Below are positions 10,901-22,900 of a DNA stretch of 64,000 nucleotides, one piece after another (the stretch's first letter is position 1; each line of letters starts with the position of its first letter). The stretch is from assembly GCF_010183535.1 (NCBI RefSeq), contig NC_071331.1, forward strand, positions 25,420,001 to 25,484,000, given 5' to 3'. The notes under the pieces were generated by a model. The model saw only the letters and a list, made by a program, of their open reading frames with translations. It did no database searches and had not been told where the DNA came from. Both the position numbers and the translations under genes were made by a program. The DNA is from Caenorhabditis remanei. Its lineage: Eukaryota; Nematoda; Chromadorea; Rhabditida; Rhabditidae.

Positions 10901-13900
10901 TCCTCCTTTTTGAATTTTCTAGATCCCATACAGTCTGGAAACCAGTAGTTTTGAAATGTCTCGTTCTCCGTTCATGACATCTCCATGACATTTGGAAACC
11001 AGCGGTTTCGATATTTCACAGTGACTCCGCCCACTTTTCCATCCGATCACATGATGACCTCTTTACTCGTTTGCCCTCTTAATAGTTTCCAATGTTGGAT
11101 AGTGTCAACACACATTGTCTTGTGTTCTTTATCGGTCTCTCTCCTAATAACAACAACAAGATTTTCAAAATTTTCGGACGGCGGGCGGACGACTGAAATC
11201 AAAACATTATTTCACCCAAAGTGCCATTCTCTCCGTTTTTTATTGGTCTAGGGGGGCCTAGGTGTCTAGCAGGTAGCAGTGGTAATTGAGTGGCGATATG
11301 AATTGAATTTTCCCACCACCGACGGCTGCTTCTGATTATTTTTATTTTTTTGATTCTTTCTGACACTCGATAGGAGTTTTCCTGGAAAATTGGATTTTTT
11401 ATATTTTTTATTCGAAATGACATTGATTTTTTTGTTTAAAAACAAAGAATCTGAAATAGGATAGCTCTGCTCATTTCTACCATTTTTAGCGTCTGAAAAT
11501 AGTCTGAAAATGGTTTTCATTTTGACTACTTCTTGAGTCGGCAAATTCCAGAATTTCGAAGCTGAGGAGCTTTTTCAAAAAATTTTGAAGATACCGTTTG
11601 TTTGTCTTTTTGAGCTGAAATTTATGAAAATGGGTTATTTTTTTTACTTTTTTCATTCGATTTTCTGCAAAAGCCGACATTTTTCATTAGTTTTTCAGTC
11701 TACTTCGCCCATTTTGAGGCTCCGCCCAATTCTTGGCAATTTCTGGGCGCAGTTTCAATTTAAAATATCTGTTATATTTTCCCAGTTTTTTTTTTAGAAA
11801 TGTACCGAAAACTGACTGAAATGTGCCATTTTTCAAAAATTGTCGAGATTTTACGATTTTCACAAAAATATTCATTTTTCGAAAAAAAAATTTGAAAAAA
11901 ATGAATATTTTTGTGAAAATGGTATAATTGCGAGAATTTTCCGAAAATTACAGATTTCTGTCAGTTTTCGGTCTATTTTAACAGAAAATAGCGCATGACA
12001 AATAATTTTTCCCAATTTTACCATTTTTTGGTTTCCGAACCCCTCGAAGAGTTAATTATGATGTAATTACCATCCGTTCCCTTCAATTTTCCAATTTCCT
12101 GCTCATTTTCCGGATGGTCTTTTCCTTAATTTCCTTGTCTACCTTTCTCTTTTCTTCCGTGTTTTTTGTTTTCCTCTATTTTTTTCTGTTTCCTTAATTT
12201 CACATGCTTCATTTAATCTGAAATAAAAGGGAAAAGAAAGAAAAACAATCAAGTCATTACGGAAAAGGGGCGGAGCTTCCACGAGAAAGCTCCAGGAAAG
12301 AGGGAACGGCGGCTCCCTACTTTCCATAGAAATTGGAAAATTGCGTTTCTCTCTTTTGAAATTGAAGTCAAGAAAATTGAACACTTTTTTCGTGTCATTT
12401 TCTGTCTTCGGTTTTTTGGCCTTCAGAAGTTCTGATTGTGAAGACGTTGGTCTGAAGAATCTAATGTGATGAATCTCTAACAGAATCTGACCGCTGTTAA
12501 GATTCTGATAACTGAAATTCCGACTTTGAATTTTCAGCGAGATTCTAGATATAGAGTTTTCTCGCTGTCATATTCTCGTTAACATTTAGTTTCCATTTCT
12601 AGCAGTTTTGGTCATTAGACGACTGATTTTTCAAGATTTTTCAAGTCTGGAATTCTAGATCACAAAATTTTCTGAAAGCCTTCACTTTGCCGGTTTCTGG
12701 CTCATTTTTAGACAAAAATGAGGCAAAAACGGGCGAAATGAAGGCATTTGGATGATTCTGTGATCTAGAATTTCAGACTTGCATCTGAAAACCTATTCAG
12801 AACTTTTTTCAGTCACTTTTTCCCATAAACGAGGAGCAATATAACGATGTTTTCATAGTCTCTTCTTCTCCTCATCCATCTGAAATCCATCCATATCAGA
12901 TATACAGAATTCAGAAGGCTTCTTTCCTTCTTGTTTTTATGTTTTTCGATTTGTGAGCCCCAAGAGAAAAGGAACACTTCCTCTATTCATTTTCAAAAGA
13001 AAAGTCTTGTTTTTCGACATGTCATGCCACAATTTCATTTCGAATCCAGAATCCAGAATTCAGGCTGATGTGAGAGACTTGATTCCGAAAAAGACACCTG
13101 TCACAATCAGATAAAGCAGCGAGTGACTCAATTTAGCTTTCTCTCGCCTTCTTCTTTTGTTAAGAATCAAATTTAGAATTTTCGAGTCTAAAAAGTCCTT
13201 TTCTTCTGCTTTGAGCAGTCTCAGGCCAAAAATCCCGCTGAAAACTGACCGGTTTGAGGCTAAACATCTCCACAAATGACACGTTCTCACCTGAAATCGT
13301 TCTAAAACTATCAAAGCGCGTCCAAGGAGCGCCAGACCTTTTGAATAAATGTTCATCTATTTTTGAAGTTTTAGTCTCATGTCGCTCATTGGGCGTTTTG
13401 ACTGTTTTAGAACTTTTTGGGTAAAAATGTTCTATTTTTCGGGGCTCGTTTAAGGCTCAAACGAAAAAAAATGACGGATCTATTTAAAAATCCTTGAGAT
13501 TTGAGCCTGATACCCATCTCCCCATTTTATCCGCTTATCTCATCTCAATCTAAACACTCAAAATCTATGAAAAGGCGTCATAGTCGTTTGACCTGTAGCC
13601 ACCTGTCTTCTTCTTGTCTAACGTCTTCTTCTTCCTTCTGCAAAAAATAGATGAAGTTACCCAATTTCTCTCCATCGTTTTCTTCTCAATTCTATTTTTC
13701 TCCGCCGTTTCATTCTCGTTGTTGCTGATATCATTGTCAATTTTTTCAATTCCTACATACACTCCCCACTTTTTCGGTTGTTTATATCTTCTGTGGTGCA
13801 AAAAGAGAAGATGTGTTGGAAGTTCAATCCGCTCAAAGCGTTAAGGATTGTTGAGGTGAGTTTACTGTAGAGAGTTCGGTGGAGCGAAGTTGCATATCAG

Positions 13901-16900
13901 GTCTGATTGAAATGAAGGAAATAGTTCAATGCAGTCTACAGTAATCCAAAACTTGTTTTCTCCATTTCCAGGAATTCTCAAATTTTTGAGATCCGGGCGG
14001 TACTTTTCGCTTCTTTTAGATTCTGAGGATTCTGAAAATTCTGAATAATCTGAAGATTATCGTTAAATTCAGTACGATTCTTGATCTGCCTACTTGCCAC
14101 CACAATAAGAACCCGTTTTTCATATCTTAGATTGCCAACCACTAAATTCAATTTTTCACGTTAGTTTTTGACGAGAATTAGTGTTGAACGGTCTGTACTT
14201 ACATACTTACCACCGACACTTAACAGATGATGGCAGGGGTGTCTACTATTTTGATGAAATTGGAAAAAATAGAGAGAAATTCCTTTTGTCACAATTTTAA
14301 CGGCTCTCTGCAATCCGAGCGTCGCGGATTTTCATTTGGATAGAGTTACAGTAACCCTTGGTTACGGTATCTCGTTTTTTCTAATCTGGCATGTTTCTCT
14401 AGATTAGCATTGATTCCTCCTACATTAGCATTGATTCCTCCAAAAGAACTAGAATTCAGTTAGCCTTAAGATTCTGAATCCCAGAAGCTGTGACTCGTGA
14501 GTTAACAAGAAGTATCCTAATCTTACGAAGTCAAGATACTGTATAGATCTAGATCCTACAGATACAGAGAAAATGAATTCTGTCCATTTTTCGGAGATCG
14601 GAAAGGTCTCGACTTCAGATCCTAGAGTTTTATGGTCTCAATCTTGAAGTTGTATCCCAAAGTTTCAGTCACTAGAGATCCAGATTTCCTTCTCCCAGGC
14701 TCTAGATCCACTTCCCTAGTAAGAGTCATCCATCTCAAATTTCAGTATCAAGCTCTGACCAATGAGATTCCATTGGATTCTCGAATTTCCAATATTTGGA
14801 AAATCTCACAATTTTTCTCTTTCTCATTATCCCTTGCTTCAAAAAGTCGTAAATTAAGCACCGCGAAGCAGTAAAAGGTTGTTGTTGTTGTTGGTGGATG
14901 AAAATCTGAGGAGCCCCTCTCCTGAGATTTCTCTCCTATATACTAATTAGGGGCCTAGTAGTCATCTCTCTTCTCCAACACATATCCACAGAGATATGTA
15001 ATATTTACATACTTGATCAACCCTTCTCGCCTTTTGACACAACAAAAACGCGAGTAGAGGAGTCACCCATCTTTAGCCCTCAGGAGAATAGATTCTCTGC
15101 AAAAAAAGAGGAGAGGAATGAGCAATGCACTCTCTCTCACTCACACATGTGTGACTATTGTGGAGAGAAGAGAAAGAGGAAACAATGAGACGGAGGAGAG
15201 AATAATGAAGAGGTCAAACATCAAAAGTCGGAAGAGAACAAGAGGAGAAGGAGAAGGAGATTGGCTGAAATTGAAGAGAAGCACATAAGGAAGTCTAAAA
15301 TCATAGAATCCAGAAGAACAGCCTGATGGAGATTCATGGATTCTGAGCAGCTTGTCATATCACTGTCTAAGAGGGGGTTCCAAGACTCAGAATCTGAAGA
15401 ATCCGGTAGTTCTAGATAGGTATGTGCCCGGGTGGCGTTGAGCGCCTCGCATTTTCAGCCGAAATTTGAAAATGCGACGAGAAAGAGTGTGCGAAATGGA
15501 GAGACGCAGACACACTCTCTCGATTTTACACACTCTCTCTCGTCGCATTTTCGCCCATTTTGAAATCTTTCAGCGCCCAAAGCGCCTCCATAGGCACATC
15601 CCTGGTTCTAGAAGTCTACGAGAGGCTCCTAGGAATCCGATCACCGTCTAACGACGGAGAATCTGAAAACCTGAAAATTCGAGATTTAGCATTCCCGGTT
15701 TTGAAGGTCTAGACCGGAAACTGTGTTTCCAGAAATCTAGAATATCTGAAAGTCCACAGAGTAAAAGAATCCAGAGTTCCAGATCTAGATCTAGAATAAA
15801 GTCAGAATCCTCAGATTGATAGAACGTGAAGATATGATTCAATCAGGTCTGAAGATCGATGTCGAAATCATCCGATTCCCTGGATTCTTCCCTATCTGAA
15901 TCCAGGTGATTCTCGCCTAATTCCTCTGGTCTCTGAATTTGCCTCTTTTGCTTATTCAGCCAGGAGCTCTGTTGTTTGCCCAGAGCCTGGCAGTAATTGC
16001 CATCAGCTGGAAAAGAAAGCAAAAAAGTGAAAACATCAAAATCTAATCAGATTCTCATTCTCAGCTTTGTTTTGGTTTTCTGGATTCTGGAATTAGGAAT
16101 CTGGAAGTTTTTTCTTCAGTTCCCACCTGTTCCAAGGCGAATTAGCGTGAAGGAATCTGAAATTCCGAGGGAATTTGAAGTTCTAGAAACCGAATTTTCA
16201 TGCCCAATGGCTTGAATCGGTGTCTGAAAACTTCCTGGTCGTCTGTTACAGACCGCCCGAACTCATTTCCTGTATAGTGCAAACTACACACTTTGGTGGT
16301 ATGGCACACATGTGATGGACACACAAATTTTGCAACTTTTCGGTGGCGGCTTCTTCACGTGACTCTTTTCTCCTGTCAATTAGATGGAAAGTTAAGGATT
16401 AAAGAAGATGAAAACGAGGAAGAAATGCTAACAAGTTGAGTCATTCGTGTGGAGACAACGAGAATACTGTAGTCTTGACGGTGTTTCAGCTCTTGGTAAA
16501 CCAAACGTTGCCAGTCTGAAACCGAAAAGCAGCTAGCTCGAGTGATCTAGCAGATTCTGCCGTACTAAGATCCCCAATCTTTTGATCTCATAAGCAATTC
16601 CAGTACTCTTCCCAAGTCTAGACATTCCCAAGGAAAAAGTCTTTTTTTCCAATAAAACAGACACAAACACAGTTCCTTCATCATCAACATTATTCTTCTC
16701 CTCCGTTTCCTTCAACTTTTTCTCCCCATAACACATTTGACCGATGCCGAGAGAGAGAGCGCGTGATTCTCACTCTCTCCCTTGTCAGAGAACTGTTTTA
16801 AAAGAAAAACAGTACAGGTTGCTGCGTCTCTCCACACACTATCTCTAGTAGATTCTCTACACAAATGTTTGTGTGAGTGATGATGGCCGGGGAAGCGCCT

Positions 16901-19900
16901 GCTTCGGTTGGCGCAGTGGAATTGAGAGAGAAGAGACGCAGGCGGTGAAAGGAGCCCCGGAGCAGACAACATTTCTCTGCTGCAGCAGCGGACCATTGAA
17001 GCTTTTTTTTTCTTGGCGGAGCAACACACGCACGCCCTTCTTTTCTAGCTCAACCCTTCCCCCCTTCTCAAGTCGACATCTCCATTTTTGACGACGTCGT
17101 CCTCTCGGCGCTCTTCTCAATTAACTGTGAAGATAGGGAAAAGGGGGGCGGAGCCTCCTCTTTCTTTTTTTTTCTTTTGTCGTCTCGCGTCTCTCGAATT
17201 TGAAAACGTTGAAAAGATTCTCAGATCTTCATCAATCTGAACTTATTCTCTGAACTATTCACACCGGATCCGGAGACTTCTGAGGCTTGATTCGATGTAC
17301 GGATCCAGTCGCCACCATCTTGACTCGTTCTCGTCGAACGATGGTGGAGCGTTCTTGGTGAGTGTGACGTGGCGAAAAGAATTGAATTAGGCGGTGGGAG
17401 AAGAATAACATCAAAAGGGAACGAACGACGAATTTCATTTCGCCGCTCAAGAGCAGAAGCAGGGAGAAAAACAAAACAACATGTTTTTTATGGGTCCCCC
17501 CCGTTCCGCTTTTTCATTTCGTAAAAAGAGAATTGTGGGAATTGGAATCTTGGAGCATAGACAGGAACGATTTGTGCAAAATGAAGGAGAACTCTGAAAT
17601 TAGCAAAGCGCTGCGACTTTTGGAGTCACACAGCCTCCAATTTAGTGACTGGAACGTCAGAACTTTTTAATCTGTAATCCATTTTGTACTGAAGTTTTTA
17701 AACCACTGTCGAGCTAAATGTTCCAGCATTCCGGTCAAAATTCGACTAAAATCTAGAAAGATTTGGAACTCTCTCGGTTTTCCTGCCTGCTATTGAGATT
17801 CTGATGACTCAATTCGGTATAGCCGGAGATCTTCAGAATCTGAACTTTCTGAAATTCAAACACTCTACAGTACTGAACCTAGATCTATATCTAGGTCATC
17901 AAATAAAACTGTGTAAAAACTGTCACACCTTGCTCTAAACTTCTGAGCAAAATGAGCTTATAACTCATCTCCTGTGATTTTATCATTTAGCAATTTTTGA
18001 TCACAGAAATCGATTCCTCGCATTCTTTGCAGTTAGAATGTGTTCAGCAGCCTAGAACAGTCTAGTCATAGCCAAATGGCCTAGATCTATGAGGCTTTTG
18101 AGTTATTTTCTGACTCTTGAGCTGGTCAAGCCATGAATCAATAACGTTTCTTTGTACTCTCTAGTCTTCCTTCTTCCTTCAATCAAAGAGATTGAAAAGT
18201 AGAAGAAAGAGAGATACCCGCGAATAACTTTCTGGTTTTTGATCGGTCTTCTTCTCTTCTTTAACTTTAGAGAGAACGAAAAAGTATGTGTCTTCATCAT
18301 TTTTCGGTAGAAGGGGGTGCAATCTAATTCTTGTCCCTCTCCGCGATTCTCCTGTTCTCTAGTCTATAAACGAATCGTTATCAATACACACACAATGAAA
18401 TTTTCTTTGCGTCTATAACCTATCGCGCATCAAAGACACAAAATGTATCACTTTTCGAACTTAGATCGAAGAACCGAGTTTGGTGACGAAGAAAAGTGTA
18501 GTTTCTGTGTCATTGTGTAATGGCGTTAATAAAATAGATAGAAAGATAGGAAGAACTATTTGATACCACCGGTCGGTTCAAGGTCATCAGAAAGAACAAC
18601 AAAAGTTACTTTAGAGAAGACATTGAGATGTTTTTCAACGAAATTGTTCGTGTACTTTGAAGGGGAGTGAGGGTAATAAACGTACTGTAATGGGGGCTAC
18701 TTTTCGGTGGACAGTGTTAGACATGACTGGGATGGAAAAGGCTAGACTCGAGAAGAGCGGTCCTGAGCAAGAGACCATGCAGAGCTTATCGAGCTCCTGA
18801 GAAGACTTCTGGCTTCGTGCCGCGATTTTTGACCGTTTCTGACGGTCTAAACAGTCTCAAACAGTTCAGAATGGCTAAAACTGATCAAAATGATCTTAAG
18901 TTGTCAGTTCTCACTATTTCGAGTAGTCTAAAACTGTCCGGATTGACTGAAACTGCTCAGTCACAGTTCTGTGAACGTAACTATGGCTAGCAATAATCTC
19001 CATTATCACAAGTTTCGATCACTAGGGCAGTCTGAAATTTATCAAAATATGACACTTATGATCAACTGATCATCTGACGGGTTTTCGGCTCCTAAAATGC
19101 ACTTTTCCAATCAAAAATTCCCTCGGTCCCCGGAAACACCGCATTTTTGCAAACAGGAAATTGCCAATCCAACCAGACTTCCACCACACCAATCCCAAAA
19201 CCCATTCTCTCCCATTCTATTCTCACTCGAATATGTATTTGCAGGTGCAAGTCGGCTCCCGCACATTCGAGGCTCACGAGCTGCAGAAGTTGATTCCACA
19301 GTTGGAGGAGGCGATCACGAGGAAGGATGCACAGTTGAGACAGCAACAGTCGATTGTCGAGGGACATATTAAGAGGATCTCCGAGTTGGAGGGAGAGGTT
19401 ACCACGCTTCAGGTATGAGAAGATAGGAATTGACTTAAAAAGATGGCTTTGAAAACTGAATTTGGCAAAACTAGTAAAAAAACCAAAACTGGGTTTTGCA
19501 AAAAAAAAAAGAGAGAATTGTCACAACTTTCTGATTTCGTGGCCTAAAAAACTCAGCATTTCGATAAAGAATTACTAGATTTCGTTATTTTCAGCTTGAT
19601 TCTAATTTACCGAAAATTGCTGTAAAATTTGTTGAATTTCACCAATTTTACGGTCAAAAACACCATTGAATGTTTGACGGCCTAAGATTCTACCTCTGTT
19701 GGCCTAGAAACCCGAATTAAAAGAGACCCAGAAAAAATGCTTAGAAACCCCAAATTTTCAATCAAAAATTACTAGATTTCCGTCACTTTTGGTTTTAACT
19801 TACCGAAAATCACTTCAAAAATTTGGCCATTTTTACGCTCAAAAAAACAAATTTTTGTTTGATTTTTCTCTTCCAACTTCCCAATTTTTCAGAGAGAATG

Positions 19901-22900
19901 CGACAAACTGCGTTCCGTACTCGAACAGAAGGCTCAATCGGCGGCGAGTCCCGGTCAACCACCATCACCATCTCCACGTACCGATCAACTCGGAAATGAT
20001 TTACAACAGAAAGCAGTTCTTCCGGCTGACGGTGGTGGCGCCCAACGTGCCAAGAAAATCGCCGTGTCCGCTGAGCCAACGAATTTCGAGAATAAACCGG
20101 CGACACTTCAACACTATAACAAAACTGTCAGTGCGAAGCAGATGATTCGAGATGCCGTGCAGAAGAATGACTTTTTGAAACAGTTGGCGAAGGAGCAGAT
20201 TATCGAATTGGTCAATTGTATGTACGAGATGAGAGCACGTGCCGGACAATGGGTTATTCAGGAGGGAGAACCTGGAGATCGTCTTTTCGTCGTCGCTGGT
20301 AAGAAATCCCCTGAAAAAATGGTCTCAAATTCATATTTTGACTCAACAAGTGAAAAATCGCATTTTTAATACTTAAAATCGGCTTAAACCGACTGAAAAC
20401 GAAGGGTTTGAGCCAAAAAAACTTGTTTTCAAGTGAAACAATGGCTGAAAATCAGTTGAAATTGACTGAAAATGAGGATTTTATGTCAAAATTTTGCTTT
20501 CAGAGGGAGAACTGCAAGTGTCTCGTGAAGGAGCACTTCTTGGCAAGATGCGTGCTGGAACAGTGATGGGCGAGTTGGCTATTCTCTACAATTGTACAAG
20601 GTTTGTAAAAAAAATTAAAAAATATGGTTTTCAGGAAAAAATACGGCTTTTTCTGACTTTTCTGAAAATTTCAGACGTTTTCAGAACTGTAAAGTGTCTT
20701 TAGATCATTGTTTCATTTAAAAAGTTGCGAAAACGGCGGACATCCGGACACACCTACCTTAACATAGATCCTACTAAACCGTTAGAACCGCATAATTCCG
20801 GATTCGTGGATCCACAGGACATTCGGACAAACATTCCTAGAGATTTATCCTTTCTCTACATTTTGAGCATTTTTATCCAATTTTTGTCTAGCGACTCCTC
20901 TGGACATCTGGACACCCTTCTTATATCTAAGTTTTACTGTTTCTGGACATCCGGACAAACTGACAGACCCTCTTCCCTTCTCTATAACAGAAATCAGGTG
21001 TAGAGAAGGAAGTTGTCAGTATTGATCTTCTCATCTACTCTTCTTATTTGTCGCACCCCATTTTGAAATTGATCAAATTACCTGTAATTGAAAGAAAAAA
21101 TATCTGTCTCTCCTTATCGTTTTGATCAATCAAAAATAGTCAAACAGTTTCAAAAATTGAGAGAAAAAAGGGCGGTGTTAGATCAGATGATGTTTGGAGA
21201 AGAAGAGGTGATTTATTTGAAATCAATTCCGTCATATCTCTCTCGTTGGTCACTGTCACTTTCACTCTGTAGAGATGTTACATCACAGATATCAGATAAC
21301 ACTTTTTTTCACTTTCGGACTTTTTTCTGAGGAATTTTCTGGCCTAGTGAGCGGACAGACCGAAACCAAAGGCACCACCATCCGAGCTCTGAAGCTCTTA
21401 TCATAAGAATCTGAATAAGAGCTGTGGGTGCTCAAAGCAGATCGCGTCAGGCCCTGAAGTCTGCGACTCAACTTGACATCCAAAAAGGCAGTTTTCAGCT
21501 CAAAAAATGAGTCTGATACTGAGAAAATCTGATCATTTTTCAACTTTAGGACGGTCGTTAACGAACTTGTGTGGTTTTACGAGATCTCTGTGTAGATTTA
21601 CGAAATTTTGTGTGAACTTACGGTAGCTAATGTCGCTTTACATAGCATTATGTGTGTGAATTTACCTGATCCTGTGTAGATTTACAAGACTTGTTGTAGA
21701 TTTACGAAAGTTCTTGTCAATTTTGTTCTTCTTGATGAAAAACGTCATTCAGATCCCGAATTGGTTTCCTGTAGGTACCTACTGTCGGATGATCTGAAAA
21801 TGAGACCTAGACCAGAAGCCCCTTCGAATTTCTCTGGAAATCTTGTCAGTGGCAGCTTCGCCTCTTGAAATCTGGAAATTTCGTTCAAATTTCAAGTTTT
21901 TCATTGGCCGACATAGAAAACAAGCATGACACTAATTAACACCCCCCATAAATCCCGGTGTCAAGCTGTTTTGTTGATCTCATCATGATAACGAGTACTT
22001 TTAAATTAATTACTTGTTTTCCATGTCTCATCCCGATAACATCTCTTCCTCTTCCGTGTTTTTGAGGTTGTCTGAAATTTTTGTTTCGATCAAAAATTCC
22101 TCCTCCAGCTGTAATATATAATCGATTCTGACAGTTTCCTCTCTCTCTATATATATAAATATAGAAGGAACCTGTTGGGTTGATTCGAATTGGGTGGTGG
22201 TGACCGTTCGCAAGAATTACTTTTTTCTTGACCAATCAAGAAATTTGAAATTTTCTGGTTGGAATTGAGGCTGAAATTTTCAAAATTTCAACCTTTTTTA
22301 CTGCTTTTACCTCTATTTTTAATGGTTTTTGGGGCATTCCTGACTGAAAATTTCTAAATTTCAGCCGTTTTTACTGATTTTTTCCTCCATTTTATGAGGT
22401 TTTGTCTTCTCTCCAGAATACCCGTTTCCTTCTCAGTTTTATCGATGTCTGGTTCCCACTGTTCTTTCTATTTTAGCTACTTTGTTGCGGCTATCTCTCT
22501 TCTCTGCAGTGTCCTTTTTCATTTCTTCAAGGACAAACCATTTTCGGTGGTCATGTGAATTGGAGAGAACTGATAGTGATTATGATGATGTTTCTTTTTT
22601 GGTGTGTGTTTTGGACTGAAACCGTTGGATTCGGAATGAAAATCCTAAGATTTTGGCTGAAATCGGCGAATTTTGGGGTATTTTGAAGCCGAAATGTCTA
22701 TTTTTGGCTGAAAAAGTTTACACATTTTTACCAGTTTTTGAGTTTTTCAACAGGAAGCTGAGTTTTTATCTCAAAAAGTCAGATTTTGACTTGAGAACTC
22801 AGTTCGACTCCAAAAAAAACAGTTTTCAGCTCAAAAAATGAGTCTGAAACTGAGAAAACCTTATCACTTTTCAACTTTAGGACGGTTTATTTGATCTCAT

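Larger units (their letters stand above)
8142..19244 (+). other. egl-4 intron 1 (11.1 kb), regulatory and repeat-rich
   Basis: This intron separates the Gly-rich first coding exon from the coiled-coil exon. It contains an hAT-type element (8208-8560), three candidate alternative first exons (9393, 13811, 17295), inverted-repeat elements at 11795-11990, 12642-12781 and 15415-15606, and a GC-rich, pyrimidine-rich block at 16700-17290 just upstream of the 17295 exon. Stretches at 12480-12560, 14030-14060 and 15370-16200 are built from diverged GATTCTGAATC and TCTAGAT phrases. Open frames elsewhere do not look coding. Confidence 0.75.

Noticed and set aside
16857..17120. Arg-rich minus-strand frame
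   Set aside because: It lies in the GC-rich block upstream of the 17295 exon. It has no start context or splice partners and overlaps other open phases.
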